64,000 nucleotides of DNA from Spiroplasma poulsonii (GTDB lineage: Bacteria > Bacillota_I > Bacilli_A > Mycoplasmatales > Mycoplasmataceae), in NCBI RefSeq assembly GCF_009866525.1, contig NZ_CM020866.1:310160-374159 (forward strand), given 5' to 3'. This document shows positions 44,696 to 55,178 of the stretch, piece by piece (position 1 is the first letter of the stretch; each line of letters opens with the position of its first letter). A program made the translations under genes and the position numbers. Below the pieces are notes generated by a model that made no database searches, was not told where the DNA came from, and saw only the letters and a program-made list of their open reading frames with translations.

Positions 44696-46007
44696 ATGAA
44701 GACAAAAGAAATTAATATTTTTGGTGCTGGTTTAGCTGGTTCAGAAATTGCATATCAATTAGCAAAACGAGGATTAAAAGTTAACTTATATGAAGGAAAG
44801 AGCAAGCAAAAGAATTCGGTACAAAAATTAGAAACTTTTGCCGAATTAGTTTGTTCTAATTCTTTTCGTAGTGTGTCAAAAGAAAATGCGATTGGCATTT
44901 TAAAAGAAGAATTAAAATTATTGGATTCATTAATTTTAAAAACAACTTATGAAGTACAAGTACCAGGAGATGACGCTCTTAGTGTTGATCGTGAATTGTT
45001 TTCTACAAAAATTACAACAACATTATTGAATCATCCTAATATTTCTATTATTTACGATGAATTTGTGACAATTGACCCACAACAAGTTACCATTATTGCA
45101 GCAGGACCATTAATTAGTCCAAATTTTGAGACAGAATTAAAAAAGTTAATTGGAAACAAAGCGTTATATTATTATGATGGTTCAGCACCAATTATCACAA
45201 AATCGGGAATTGATTTTACGAAAGCATATTATGGGGCACGCCATTCCGAACAGAAAGATTATATTATTTGTCCATTAACAGAGCAAGAATTTGACCAATT
45301 AGTGACAGAACTAGTTAATGCAAAGCGAGTTATTATCCCTGCTTTTGAAAAATATTTTAGAGGTTGTCAACCAATTGAAGTTATGGCGCAAACATCACGA
45401 AAAATTTTGTTAAATGGTCCAATGAGTAGTAATAATCTTTTAAATCAATATGGTGAACAACCATTTGCTGTTGTCCAATTACGCCAAGATAATGTGATTG
45501 ATAGTTTATATAATTTGGTTGGTTGACAAACAAATTTAACCTGACCAGAACAAAAACGAATTATTAAACAATTTATTCCTGGTTTAGCGGATGTTGATAT
45601 TGTTCGTTATGGTGTTTTACATAAAAATAATTACATTAATGCACCAAAGATTTTAAATCAATATTTGCAATTTAAACAAAATAGTAACATCTTTTTTGCG
45701 GATCAAATTATTGGTGTTGAAGGTTATTTAGAATCCGCGGCATCAGGGTTATTGTGTGCTTTAAATGTTTATCAATATATGATGGAATTGCCGTTAATTA
45801 AATTACCTTCAGAAACCGTTTTGGGTTCATTAATTAATTATGTTACTAATCCAAAACAGAAGGATTTAAAACCAATGAAAGCAAATATTGGGATTCCCAG
45901 TCTTGGAACCTAAATTTCCAAGTAAAGCAGCAAAAAACTTGGCAATTTATCAGCGAGCAATCGAAAAATTAAAAGAAACTATTAAAAAGTATCAAATTGA
46001 ACTATAA
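44696..46007 (+). pseudogene. trmFO: TrmFO (folate/FAD-dependent tRNA m5U54 methyltransferase) with 3' frameshift
   Basis: From ATG 44696 the frame reads 405 codons to TAA 45911. The FAD motif is 'INIFGAGLAGSEIAYQLAKR', and 'CSNSFRS', 'RHSEQKDYI' and 'ADQIIGVEGYLESAASGL' are family marks. The normal C-terminus continues in another frame ('EPKFPSKAAKNLAIYQRAIE') to TAA 46005-46007, so an indel near GGGATTCCC (about 45893-45901) has cut off about 30 residues. The truncated protein keeps the whole FAD domain and may still work. It overlaps no neighbour; cysS ends 4 nt upstream. Confidence 0.85.
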
Positions 46008-46068
46008 TATTTGTAAAATAATTTATTAATATTGGTTATGCATAATAAAATAGGAAAAGGAAGATAAT

Positions 46069-46800
46069 ATGCAAGAATATATATACATTTATGGAATTAA
46101 TCCCGTTGTTGAATCCTTATTAAACCCAACAATGAAAGTTAATAAATTATATTTATTAGATCAAAGTAAAAATAATGATTATTATTTAAAATTAACCCAA
46201 GATCGCCATTTAAAGGTTGCTTTTTGTTCTTCTGATAAAATGACCACATTAGTAAAAACAAATAAACATCAAAATTTAGTGTTAGAAATTTTAAAACCGC
46301 AAAATTATTCGCTTGAAACACTAACCCAAGAAGCTTTGCAAAAGAAGCATCCATTTTTATTGGTTCTTGACCAAATTTCTGACCCGCATAATTTTGGTGC
46401 CATTCTTCGAACTTGCGATATGTTTAATGTTGATGGGGTAATTATTTTAGATAAACGGCAAGTTGATATTAATGCCACGGTTGCAAAAACTTCGGCCGGA
46501 GCTTTTAATTATGTTCCTGTTTCGCGGGTAAATAATTTAACAAATGCGGTTGAATATTTAAAAAAACAAGGTTTTTGAATTTATGCAACAAGTTTAACAA
46601 CAGATGCACAAAAGGTGCACGAATTAAAATATGATACCCCTGTTTGTTTAATTGTTGGGAACGAAGGGACAGGGATTAGTCACAAACTACTAAAACATTC
46701 TGATTTTAACCTTTATATTCCAACAACAGGTCATTTAGATTCTTTAAATGTATCAGTTGCGAGTGCAATTTTAATTTATCAAATTAAAATGCTACAGTAA
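46069..46800 (+). CDS. rlmB: 23S rRNA (guanosine-2'-O)-methyltransferase RlmB (SpoU/TrmH family)
   Basis: 243 residues from ATG 46069. 'YGINPVVESLL' starts the substrate-binding domain; the SPOUT knot has 'VLDQISDPHNFGAILRTCD', 'VCLIVGNEGTGIS' and 'LNVSVASAILIYQ'. In many Firmicutes rlmB follows cysS and precedes a sigma factor gene, which agrees with the order here. Confidence 0.95.
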
Positions 46801-46829
46801 TAAAACAAATGGTAATTAGAAAGGAATTG

Positions 46830-46952
46830 ATGCTTATTAATGAATATGAACTACTTTATTTATTTCAAGAGGGTCATAACAATAAAGCGGTAATTAATTT
46901 ATGGTCGCATGGGAAAAAGAAGGGTTTTAAAAAATACATAGAAATTGAATAA
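46830..46952 (+). pseudogene. possible sigma-factor remnant
   Basis: 40 codons from ATG 46830 (AAGGAATTG). 'EYELLYLFQEGHNNKAVINL' resembles the N-terminal region of SigH-like sigma factors, which commonly follow rlmB in Firmicutes. The rest of such a gene is absent; a terminator and then prophage-border DNA follow. A distinct small protein is the alternative. Confidence 0.4.
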
Positions 46953-46964
46953 GAATAATAAATT

Positions 46965-46990
46965 AAACCATTTACTAAAATGGTTTTTTT
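46965..46990 (+). terminator. terminator closing the core gene block
   Basis: AAACCATTT/AAATGGTTT stem with a T run, 13 nt after the 40-codon frame. Confidence 0.8.
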
Positions 46991-47010
46991 ATTTGTAAAA
47001 CCAAAATTAT

Positions 47011-47191
47011 TAATTGATTCAGAGAAAGGGCAACATCTTAAGTTCTTAAAATAGAAACTTTTATCACAACTTTTTGATACCTTCTTTAAGTTATGTTACA
47101 CATTTATTAAATATCTTAGAAATCTTTACAAAATGTCTTCTGTTTTTTCTCCTAATTTAAGGTGTTGTCCTTTCTCTGTTTCAGTTAATTA
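47011..47191. repeat. MITE-like element with about 38-bp imperfect inverted ends
   Basis: 47011-47048 (core CAGAGAAAGGGCAACATCTTAA) pairs with the reverse complement of 47153-47191 at roughly 80% identity. The 100 bp between are non-coding and AT-rich. It lies exactly between the core block and the right prophage, like the other MITE-like element at 15281-15440 beside the left prophage. Confidence 0.6.
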
Positions 47192-47218
47192 TTTTATTAA
47201 AATTACAACTTAATGCAG

Positions 47219-47545
47219 TGTGGAACGGTTATTTTAAATAACTAAGTGTTTTTATTCCACAGGAGGCGGTCTAGCCCAGCGGTAATTAGTCCGGAAATAA
47301 TAGACGCTTTAACAAGCGATAGTCGTGATAAGTCCAAGGTTAATATCAAACGACAATAAACCATAGAGATAATGACTTTATAAATAAATTTGCGATAGAT
47401 ATTACTTCTTAGAAGTGACAGCGGTTTAAAAACCACAAAGTCAGCATTAGGCTCTTCAAGGTGCAAGTAGATTTATTTTAAAAACTGAACGTTTTGACCT
47501 GAAATGGTGCGGATGAAGAGAGAGAAAACTCTCTGGCTCCAAAAG
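47219..47545 (+). ncRNA. candidate long structured RNA at the early end of the right prophage
   Basis: About 330 nt, clearly richer in G and C than its surroundings and without a believable frame. Visible helices: TGTGGAA (47219-47225) with TTCCACA (47255-47261) enclosing GTTATTT/AAATAAC; CGCTT/AAGCG (47305-47318); GACTTT with AAAGTC (about 47373/47440); GGTTT/AAACC (about 47423-47435); and AGAGAGAG/CTCTCT (about 47516-47534). It does not match tRNA, tmRNA or RNase P signatures that I can recall. Strand is inferred from the early operon that follows. An Rfam covariance search would decide. Confidence 0.5.
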
Positions 47546-47578
47546 AAAAAAACAACTGTCGATTATTTAACTAACAAC

Positions 47579-47698
47579 ATACCGCCACCGCTCACCCGTA
47601 GTGAAGCGGATGGCGTAGTAAATAAATAGATAAATACTTAATTATATAACTAACTCTCGCTTTGGCACTTTCACTTTGGAGTGAGTGCCAGCGAGTTA
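47579..47698 (+). promoter_or_regulatory. two GC-rich hairpins in the leader of the right early operon
   Basis: The first (47581-47620, CCGCCACCGCTCAC...GTGAAGCGGATGGCG) is related in reverse complement to 14886-14928 at the left prophage. The second (47652-47698) pairs AACTC.CGCT and TTGGCACT with AGTGCC and AGCGAGTT, and sits directly upstream of the ribosome site of the first early gene. Either could bind a repressor or act as an attenuator or replication site. Confidence 0.5.
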
Positions 47699-47718
47699 AA
47701 AATAGGAGGAATTAAATT

Positions 47719-47892
47719 ATGAATAAAAGATATTTATTAGTAATGAAAAGTAAATATGGTGATTTTAAAACTTTATTATTTTATACATTAGAAGAAGCAA
47801 AAATTACTGGTAATGTTGAAAATAAACAAGGATGAGAAACAACAATTATTGATTTAGAAGATAACAATATTAAATGACAAGGATGTGAATAA
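47719..47892 (+). CDS. small early phage protein
   Basis: 57 residues from ATG 47719 behind AGGAGG. 'MNKRYLLVMKSKYGDFKTLL' then acidic; three TGA Trp. First gene of the + strand early operon. Not recognised. Confidence 0.55.
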
Positions 47893-47893
47893 T

Positions 47894-48031
47894 ATGTGAA
47901 AAGATGAAAATGGTTATGTTTATACTGAAGATGATTTATTTAATTTAGCATTAGAAGAATGTCATTCAGAAGATAGTGCTTATGAATATATTGATAATTT
48001 AATTGAAGAAATGGAATTAGAGGAAATTTAA
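47894..48031 (+). CDS. small acidic early phage protein
   Basis: 45 residues from ATG 47894, 1 nt after the previous stop. Very acidic ('DNLIEEMELEEI' at the end), which could suit a DNA-mimic or host-interaction role, but that is guesswork. Confidence 0.5.
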
Positions 48032-48033
48032 TA

Positions 48034-48456
48034 ATGAATAAATTTATTGGAATTGGTAGAACAACTAAAGATATTGAAATTAAAAAAACACAAAATGGTA
48101 AAGAATATACCATATTTCAATTAGCAGTAATAAGACCTTATTCTACTCAAAAAGAAACTGATTTTATATCTTGTCAAGTTTGAAATAAACAAGCAACTGT
48201 TTTACAAAAATATTGTCAAAAAGGTAGTCAAATAGCAGTTACTGGTGTTTTACAATCTTTTAAAAATAAAGATAATAAAACTGAATGAATAGTACAAGTT
48301 TCTAATTATGAATTTTTACATACAAATAATGATTTAAAAAGAGATATATTATTATCTAAAAAAACACCAGAAATAATTGCAGAAGAACAAATAAATTATA
48401 GTTCAGAAGATATTAAAGATTTAATGGGTGATAATGATGCCATCATGTGAGATTAA
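48034..48456 (+). CDS. ssb: single-stranded DNA-binding protein
   Basis: 140 residues from ATG 48034. OB-fold SSB: 'MNKFIGIGRTTKDIEIKKTQ', 'FQLAVIRPY', 'DFISCQVWNKQA', 'YCQKGSQIAVTGVLQS', and an acidic tip 'DIKDLMGDNDAIMWD' in place of the usual DDDIPF. It coats single-stranded phage DNA. Its 3' end overlaps the exonuclease gene by 23 nt. Confidence 0.9.
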
Positions 48457-49093
48457 ACCATTATATATTTATAATAATGAATTACATAAATATAGTATTT
48501 TAATCCCTAGTGTTAGTCAAATTGTTAATATTTTAGTGCCAAAAGATTATTCGCAAATTGATGAGAATATTTTAAAATTAGCACAAACTCGTGGAATATG
48601 TTTACATAATATGATTGATTGTTGAATAAAAAATAATTTTGATGATGAATTAATTGAGTTTATTAATTGTGATATAAAATCACACAAAGATATTTTTAAT
48701 AATTTTACAAAATTATATCAAGAAACTTTTAAAGATATTAAATTTAAACATTATGAAACTGAAAAAACACTTTATAACCCTTTAATGTGTGGTACAACTG
48801 ATTTTATTGGAATAACTATTGATAATGAATATATAATATGTGATTGAAAAATTACTAGTTCTAATGAAGAAACTGATATTAAACGCTATATTTGACAATT
48901 AAAACTTTATTATTTATTAGAAAAAGATTTTTGTATAGATAGTAAAAAAATATTAATGATAATTATAAATCCAAAATTAAAAATAGTAATTAAAGAAAAA
49001 GTTAATATTACTAAACAAGATTTAGAAAAAATTAAAGATGCCATTTTAATATGACAAGAAAGAGAGGAATGAGAAAATGCAACAAGAAACTAA
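48434..49093 (+). CDS. RecB/Cas4-like PD-(D/E)XK exonuclease
   Basis: 219 residues from ATG 48434 (or 48437). 'GTTDFIGITIDNEYIICDWK' gives the D ... (D)xK of the nuclease core, and 'IWQLKLYYLL' the QxxxY motif of RecB-type phage exonucleases. Placed between SSB and ERF annealase genes, it should resect ends for single-strand annealing. Overlaps both neighbours. Confidence 0.8.
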
Positions 49094-49751
49094 AAAAACA
49101 TTAATAGCAAGTATTGGTGAAATTCAATCTAATATAAATATTTTTGTTGGTAAAAATGCAAGGAATGATTTTAATAAATATAATTATTTTACTGAAAGTG
49201 ATTTATATCAAACTTTAAAACCACAATTAAAAGAGCATCATATAACTTATACAATTCAAGCAGTTGGTGAACCAACATTTATTAATAATGATAAAATGGT
49301 AAATTATTATTCAAAAGGTTTATTAACACTTTATAAAAATGATGAAAAATTAGAATTAGGAATTATTTTATCAGCACAAAATTCAGATATTGCAAAAGCA
49401 GTTGGTAGTGCTTTAACTTATGGTGCTCGTTATTGATTGTGTAAGACATTTGGTATAGCAACTGATGAATTAGACCCCGATAGTACTGAAATAAGTAAAG
49501 AAAATAGTAATCAAGTTATTAAAGAAACTAATAAGCAACAAATTAATAATTTAAATCCAAATTGAATGAGGGAAGAGCATTTTAATAATATTAAAGATTT
49601 TATTACAAATACAAAAATAGAACAAGATATTATTTCAAAAGGTAAAAATTGAATAAAAGAAGAATTAAATGTTGAAAAATTATCACCAGTTATAATTAGA
49701 AAGCAAAGCGAAGATTTTTATTATCAATTTAAAGAAAGATTTTTAAGATAA
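49077..49751 (+). CDS. ERF-family single-strand annealing protein
   Basis: 224 residues from ATG 49077. 'FNKYNYFTESDLYQTLKPQL' and 'AVGSALTYGARYWLCKTFGI' followed by 'ATDELDPD' are ERF signatures. It anneals complementary strands in phage recombination. The stop overlaps the next start (TAATG). Confidence 0.88.
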
Positions 49752-50248
49752 TGATAAAAATAGGTATTGACCCATCAGGAACTGGTACTACTGCTATTGT
49801 TATATATGAAGATAATAAATTAATTAAACAAAATGAATTTACTAGTAAATATTGAAAAGAACATTATAAATTTATTGATGAATTTATAGATGAATATTTA
49901 TATTCAGATTATTATGTAAAAAATAAAGGTGAACTTTTTCCAAAAGGATTAAATATTGAAGATTGTTTATATACATCTGCTAATGCTAGTAAAGATAGAG
50001 ATGATTTATTAAGATTACTGGGTGCGATTGAAAATACTTGAGTTAGTTATAATTGAGTATCACCACGCCATACTAAATCAGTTGTTAAAAATATGGAAAA
50101 TTTAAGTAAATATAATGATAGTTCTGTATGAAAATATGAAAAAGATACTAATTTAACTTATGAATATGGTAAAGGTTGAAAATATAAGAATGAAAAAATA
50201 AGTAATCATTTACGAGATGCCATTATTATTGCTAATTATGAGAGTTAA
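49751..50248 (+). CDS. RuvC-like Holliday junction resolvase
   Basis: 165 residues, ATG in TAATG at 49751. 'MIKIGIDPSGTGTTAIVIYE' is the first RNase H-fold strand, and 'NHLRDAIIIANY' the final acidic (D-A) motif. Same enzyme type as 13935-14426 but clearly different in sequence and operon position. Confidence 0.75.
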
Positions 50249-50441
50249 TATTATGAAACATTCATATAATCAAAAAACTGGAAAATATTATTCTTGCAAA
50301 ATTAGGAATGTTAATATTTACTTAAATAAAAACGAAGAAAAAGTTTGAAATGAATTAAATTTTAGTACTTATTCTCAAAAAATAGAATATCTTATTAACT
50401 TTTATATAACACATGATAAAGGAAATAAAGAATATGAATAA
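50238..50441 (+). CDS. small basic early phage protein
   Basis: 67 residues from ATG 50238 (or 62 from 50253), overlapping the resolvase by 11 nt. Basic, Tyr/Asn-rich. Function unknown. Confidence 0.5.
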
Positions 50442-50643
50442 TTATATTTTATGTTATCGCTCTGAACAAGGTAATCGCCCTTGTAAAAACCCTCGTGGTG
50501 AATATATAATTGGGATTGATAAACAAGATGTAGATATTAATTCAACTGAATACTGAGAATATTATAAAAATAATTATGGAGAAAATAATTTAGTTATTTG
50601 TAAAGTTAAAAATTTATACTTAATATTAGAAAATAAAAAATAA
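50434..50643 (+). CDS. small early phage protein with Cys residues
   Basis: 69 residues from ATG 50434. Three Cys ('YILCYRSEQGNRPCKNPRGE', later 'VICKV') could bind metal. Last gene of the early operon; a bidirectional terminator follows. Confidence 0.5.
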
Positions 50644-50663
50644 CCAATTAAGGTTATTTTTTT
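50637..50663. terminator. bidirectional terminator between early and late operons
   Basis: AATAACC/GGTTATT stem with A and T runs. It lies at the convergence of the + early operon and - late operon. Confidence 0.75.
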
Positions 50664-50949
50664 AAATACTATTTGTTAATTTTTTAATAGCATCTTTTTG
50701 TGCTTGCTTTTTATCATTTACTTTAACTTGTTTTTTAACATTTTTAATTTGACCTGTTTTTAATGCTAATTCTGTTGCATAATCAGGTCCTCTTAAATGC
50801 TTTTCGTGAGCAATAACAGCAGTTCTTAATTCTCTAATTTCTGCTTTATATTTTTTAATTTTTTTAGCAGATAATCCTAGAATACCAAGACTACCCATTC
50901 CACCCGCACCCGCTAACACAAGTAAAGCAATCATTAATGTTTCATTCAT
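50662..50949 (-). CDS. small membrane protein, possible holin
   Basis: 95 residues from ATG 50949 (AAAGGAA). One N-terminal membrane helix rich in Gly/Ala (residues 5-27), then a basic coiled tail. Last gene of the right late operon. Holin or virion membrane protein are possibilities. Confidence 0.5.
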   Translation of the reverse strand: MNETLMIALLVLAGAGGMGSLGILGLSAKKIKKYKAEIRELRTAVIAHEKHLRGPDYATELALKTGQIKNVKKQVKVNDKKQAQKDAIKKLTNSI

Positions 50950-51068
50950 TTTATTTAATTCCTTTCTTATTCTTACTCAAACAGTGGCCATCTATCCTTT
51001 CAGAACAAAATAATTTATAAATTAAACTATATAACCACCCAAAAATATCAACCGCCCCTATATATAGT

Positions 51069-51701
51069 CTATTTTAAATTTAATTCTTTGTTATTTTCTT
51101 CTTGTTTTTGTTTTTTAATATTTTCATTTTGTATATTTTTAAATATTTCTTCTGTTATGCCATCTAAATTATTTCATTGTTTTGCTAATCTTGGTTGAAT
51201 AACACGCGGATTAATCCGACAATCTAAACAATGTCTTAAATGGTCTTTTTTTCATTTTGATTTATCAATTCAAATGATAATTAAAGAAATTATTAAAGTA
51301 ATTAAAGGTAATATTGTAAATACTAATCCCATTTTAGATATTTTTAATCTTGGTATATCAATTTTCATATCTACTTTTGGTTTACTACTAGCAACAAATA
51401 TGCCCTGAATTCCATACGTAAATAAAGGTGTTAATAAAATAGCAATGCCATTACCTCAATATTGACCATAATTATATCAATTAATATCATCTTTAATTGC
51501 ATTAATCATTCCATATTCTAACCAACAATTTAATGCTAAAAATATCAATGTATAAAAACTAACTACTCAACTACGAATTTTATATTTTCTTTCTCATTCT
51601 CTAATATCTTTATGAGTTCAATTATAAGTTGGAATAGGGTCTTTTTTAAATCAATTTCAAGGTAACGCCCCCTTTAATCAAGTTGTTTTATCTTGCTTCA
51701 T
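51069..51701 (-). CDS. late membrane protein
   Basis: 210 residues from ATG 51701, overlapping its upstream neighbour. Two to four hydrophobic segments ('SWVVSFYTLIFLALNCW', 'NGIAILLTPLFTYGIQGIFV', 'MGLVFTILPLITLIISLIII'). Two Cys in 'HCLDCRINPR'. Located after connector-type genes. Function unknown. Confidence 0.55.
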
Positions 51702-51703
51702 AA

Positions 51704-52879
51704 TTAACTCACCAATTTTCTTTCAATTTTTAAATTAACTATATTTACATTATCATAAGAACTAATAAGACCATTTGTGTCAATATACCAAACAATTCCA
51801 CAACCAATATCAAAATCTTTAAAAGTTTCTACAAACATATATGGTAAAATTGAAAATTGACATCATATTTTATATTTAAATTTAGAACTATCAAAATCTT
51901 TAATTTGATATTCAGTTGCTGGTTTAAAATCACTAGTATCTACAAATTCTCAATCATTACCAACACTAATAGAAATATCACCATTACCTAATAATGAATT
52001 ACCATTAATAGTTTTAATATTTTCCCCACTTACTAATTTATCTTGTTTAAGAATAATATCTTGTGATGTTTTTACAATATATTTATCATCTTGCTTATCA
52101 ATATAAGCTTTATTTAAATCACTATCTTTAATACCATATGATGGAATATCACCACTTTGTTTTGCTTTTCAGACATTATCTTCATAATAAATCGTGTTAT
52201 TATCAAATGGAACTATTAATTTAATATATTCATTATAATCAATTTTAGAAAAATCATTAATAATTGGATAAGTAATATTTATTGAACCATCTGTTTGCAA
52301 TCGCTCTTTTAATCAAAATAATAATGTTGGATAAAATGTTTTTTTAGTAATATATTTATATTCTTCTTCTCATGGATGAGAATAGTTTCCTAAATGATAA
52401 TTATACGGTCTAGATACCGTTTTACTAGATATAATATCAATTATTTCACCTGCTAATTTTAAAGCATTTTTAACATCACGAGTAATATTTTCATTTGCTT
52501 CTGGGTCATTAGTTTGTGAATATGCTACACCACCTTGTGAAAATGAAGCACTACCAGTTAAATCATTAACTCCTTTTGGTAAATATCAATTTATAACTGC
52601 TAATAAACAAGCCGATTGAATATAACTTAATCATTTATCATATTCAATTAAACCAGTATTATCTTTTTTTACTCAAGGAAACAAATCTTTTTTATTAATT
52701 TTATCTGAAATTGTCCCACCTGATAATCTATCCATTCATAAACTAGTTTTTAAAATAGCATTATAAATTAAGTTATCATTACAAGCAGATTGCTTTCTAT
52801 CATTAATAGGTTGTCAAAGTTTACTTTCTTTCACATCTTCAACTGTTATAAATAACAAATTACTTAAATTATTTTCCAT
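51704..52879 (-). CDS. conserved phage structural protein (connector/collar-like)
   Basis: 391 residues from ATG 52879 (AGAGGTG). Homologue of 9014-10192 in the left prophage, sharing the C-terminal 'NDWEFVDTSDF' and 'IERKLVS' elements, while the N-terminal half has diverged. The repeated 'ILKQDKLVSGENIKTINGNS' stretch resembles beta-hairpin repeats of fibre or collar proteins. Confidence 0.6.
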
Positions 52880-53786
52880 ATAAAACACCTCTTAATTGAT
52901 TACGATATTTATTTTTTAAATTACTTGGCTTATAACTATTAACTCTTGTTTTTGTTTTCTTAATTGTTTTGATAGTTTGATTAGTTTTGTAAAACATATT
53001 TTTAACTGGTGATTTATATAAATTCTTAATATTTTTAACATCACTTTTTCGTTCTCGATACCATTTTTTATTATTAATTTCACCAGCAAAATTAAAATTA
53101 AAATGGCCAATCTTTAAATTATTAATAAACTTTTTAATTTGTTGTAATTTTTGAACTGTTGGTAATGTTAATTTAGTAGTTCCTTTGGGATATTTTTCTT
53201 TTAATCCTCTTGGCAGTCTTTTTTTAATATAATTTCTTAAATGACTAGGTAATCATTTTCTTAATCAATAACGTCAAAATAAAGTACCCGCATTAGAAAC
53301 GGCATTACTTAATAATTTTCAAATTTCAACTGGAACACTAGGATAAACATAGGGACCATAAAACTTCGGGTGTTTTGCTGTTTTTGTATATATTAAAATA
53401 GTTAAATTACCTGTTAAAGTTAATTTATTTGTAATATTAAACATACCACTATCAAGTCAACTACTATTTAAAGGTTGTCAATTAGTATTTAGATAATTTT
53501 CTTTTTTAAATTGTTCTCTATTTTTAATATTATTATCTTTTTCTAATTGACTTAATATTTGTTGAATTTCTCTTTTATGACCCTTTTTAATTAAATCTAA
53601 ATAAGTAAATGGATTTAACCACTGATAAATATCTTCAATCTTATTTGTAATTTTTTGTAGCGGATTAGAATAATATGAAGCAAATTTGTTAACCTTATTA
53701 ATTAAATTAACAAATTTATTTATTATTGATTTATTACCTAAATTCTCTGCTAATAAAGTTAAAATTCGTAATATTAATAAGTTCAT
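52869..53786 (-). CDS. basic phage structural protein
   Basis: 305 residues from ATG 53786, 7 nt after the capsid stop. Lys/Asn-rich and helical, positionally matching 10205-11804 of the left block, but shorter and without the Gly/Ala-rich region. May be an internal or connector protein. Its end overlaps the next start by 11 nt. Confidence 0.5.
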
Positions 53787-53792
53787 TGTTTA

Positions 53793-55163
53793 TTAAGTAT
53801 TTTTAATTACGACATCAATTGGATTTGTTTGACCAGTAGCGTTGTTTTTACCCTCAATCTGAACTGAAATTGCTTTATCATTTGTAATATCAATTGGTCA
53901 ATCTTCACCCTTACTTTCAATAAAGTAATCATAATCATTTTCAGTTAAAGAACTATCTACCGCTTTTACTGCTTTTAAAACGACAGCTTTAAATTGTGGT
54001 TTTAATTGTTCGATTGTTGCTTTTGTTGGGTCTGTGACATGAATAGTTGGTTTATCTAATTTATTAATTTTACTAATATCAATTTTATTTGTTGTTGGTT
54101 CATTAATTACATAATCAACTGGTACTCTAAATGTTTTATTTAAATTATTGTAAGCTGCTGTTCTTTCTTCAATTGTTGGTTCTTTTTCTAAAATAATTTT
54201 ACATGTTTTTGGATATAAAATTGTTGGTGTTGCATATTGTACTTTACCAATTCATTTAGGGTTAGCAGTATCATTATCTAAAACTTGTTGAATAGTATCC
54301 ATATTAATTGGATATGCTCATACTTGTTTATTAATAATTAAACCACTTACATTAGTAAAATTATAACCTTTATCACGGTTAACTTGTCCTTTTGTATATG
54401 TTTTTTCTAAATGAAAACTTTTTGATACAGGAATTCCCATTGCGGTATTTTCATATAATTCACCATTAACCATTGCTTTTAATTGAGCTTGTGAACCAAT
54501 TACTTTTAAATAAGCCGGTGTTAATCCTAAATATGCTCTTCGTCCTAAAACCATAAACATTTTATCGGTTGGCAATCCAAAATATAAATTACTAATTTGA
54601 TTAGTTAATTCAATCAAAGTTTCATTTAATGTAAAGAATGCCTTATTTGCATCATCAGCATTTTCTGCTGTATAACTACGAAATGGAATTACTTCATATT
54701 GACCATCTGCTAAACAATAATCATAAATAGCCTGAATTAATTCACATTCTAAATTAACAAATTTATTCTGTACAACACTAGAAATAGCATCAGCAATAAC
54801 ACCATTTTTAATATTTTGTTCTATTAATGCTAAATCAAAAGCCTCATTCATTAATTTTAAATTAAATCTTTTATCAATAGGTACTGGAATTCTTGTTAAT
54901 CCCATTGTTTGAGTTGCTCCACCATTTGGTAATGAATAATCATTTTGTCATACCACACGATGAGTTAAATTATATAATGCTTGTCCTGCATTAGGTAATC
55001 AAGCAACTTGTTCGGCAGTTGCTGTTGCATACTGCATAATACTTGCATATTCATTATATAAAGGTCCACGCAATAAAGCATTAACCATATCAACATAGGC
55101 TTTTTGACCTGTTGTATTACCTTGTAATGTAAAAGGTACTTGTGGCAAATTAATTGTTGCCAT
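53793..55163 (-). CDS. phage major capsid protein with C-terminal decoration domain
   Basis: 456 residues from ATG 55163 (AAGGAGTG). The core ('GLTRIPVPIDKRFNLKLMNE', 'FMVLGRRAYLGL', 'MGIPVSKSFHL') reads like a capsid fold, different from the left capsid. The last about 95 residues are nearly the same as in the left capsid. The scaffold gene is immediately upstream, 15 bp away. Confidence 0.7.
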
Positions 55164-55178
55164 AATTTTCACTCCTTA

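Noticed and set aside
47242..47466. 74-codon frame on the - strand
   Set aside because: It lies wholly inside the GC-rich region with RNA-like helices, has no ribosome site and an unnatural composition; treated as a shadow of the structured RNA.
47219..47545. tRNA, tmRNA or RNase P RNA
   Set aside because: No cloverleaf with a T-loop GTTCRA, no CCA end, no tag frame and no RNase P core motifs were found.
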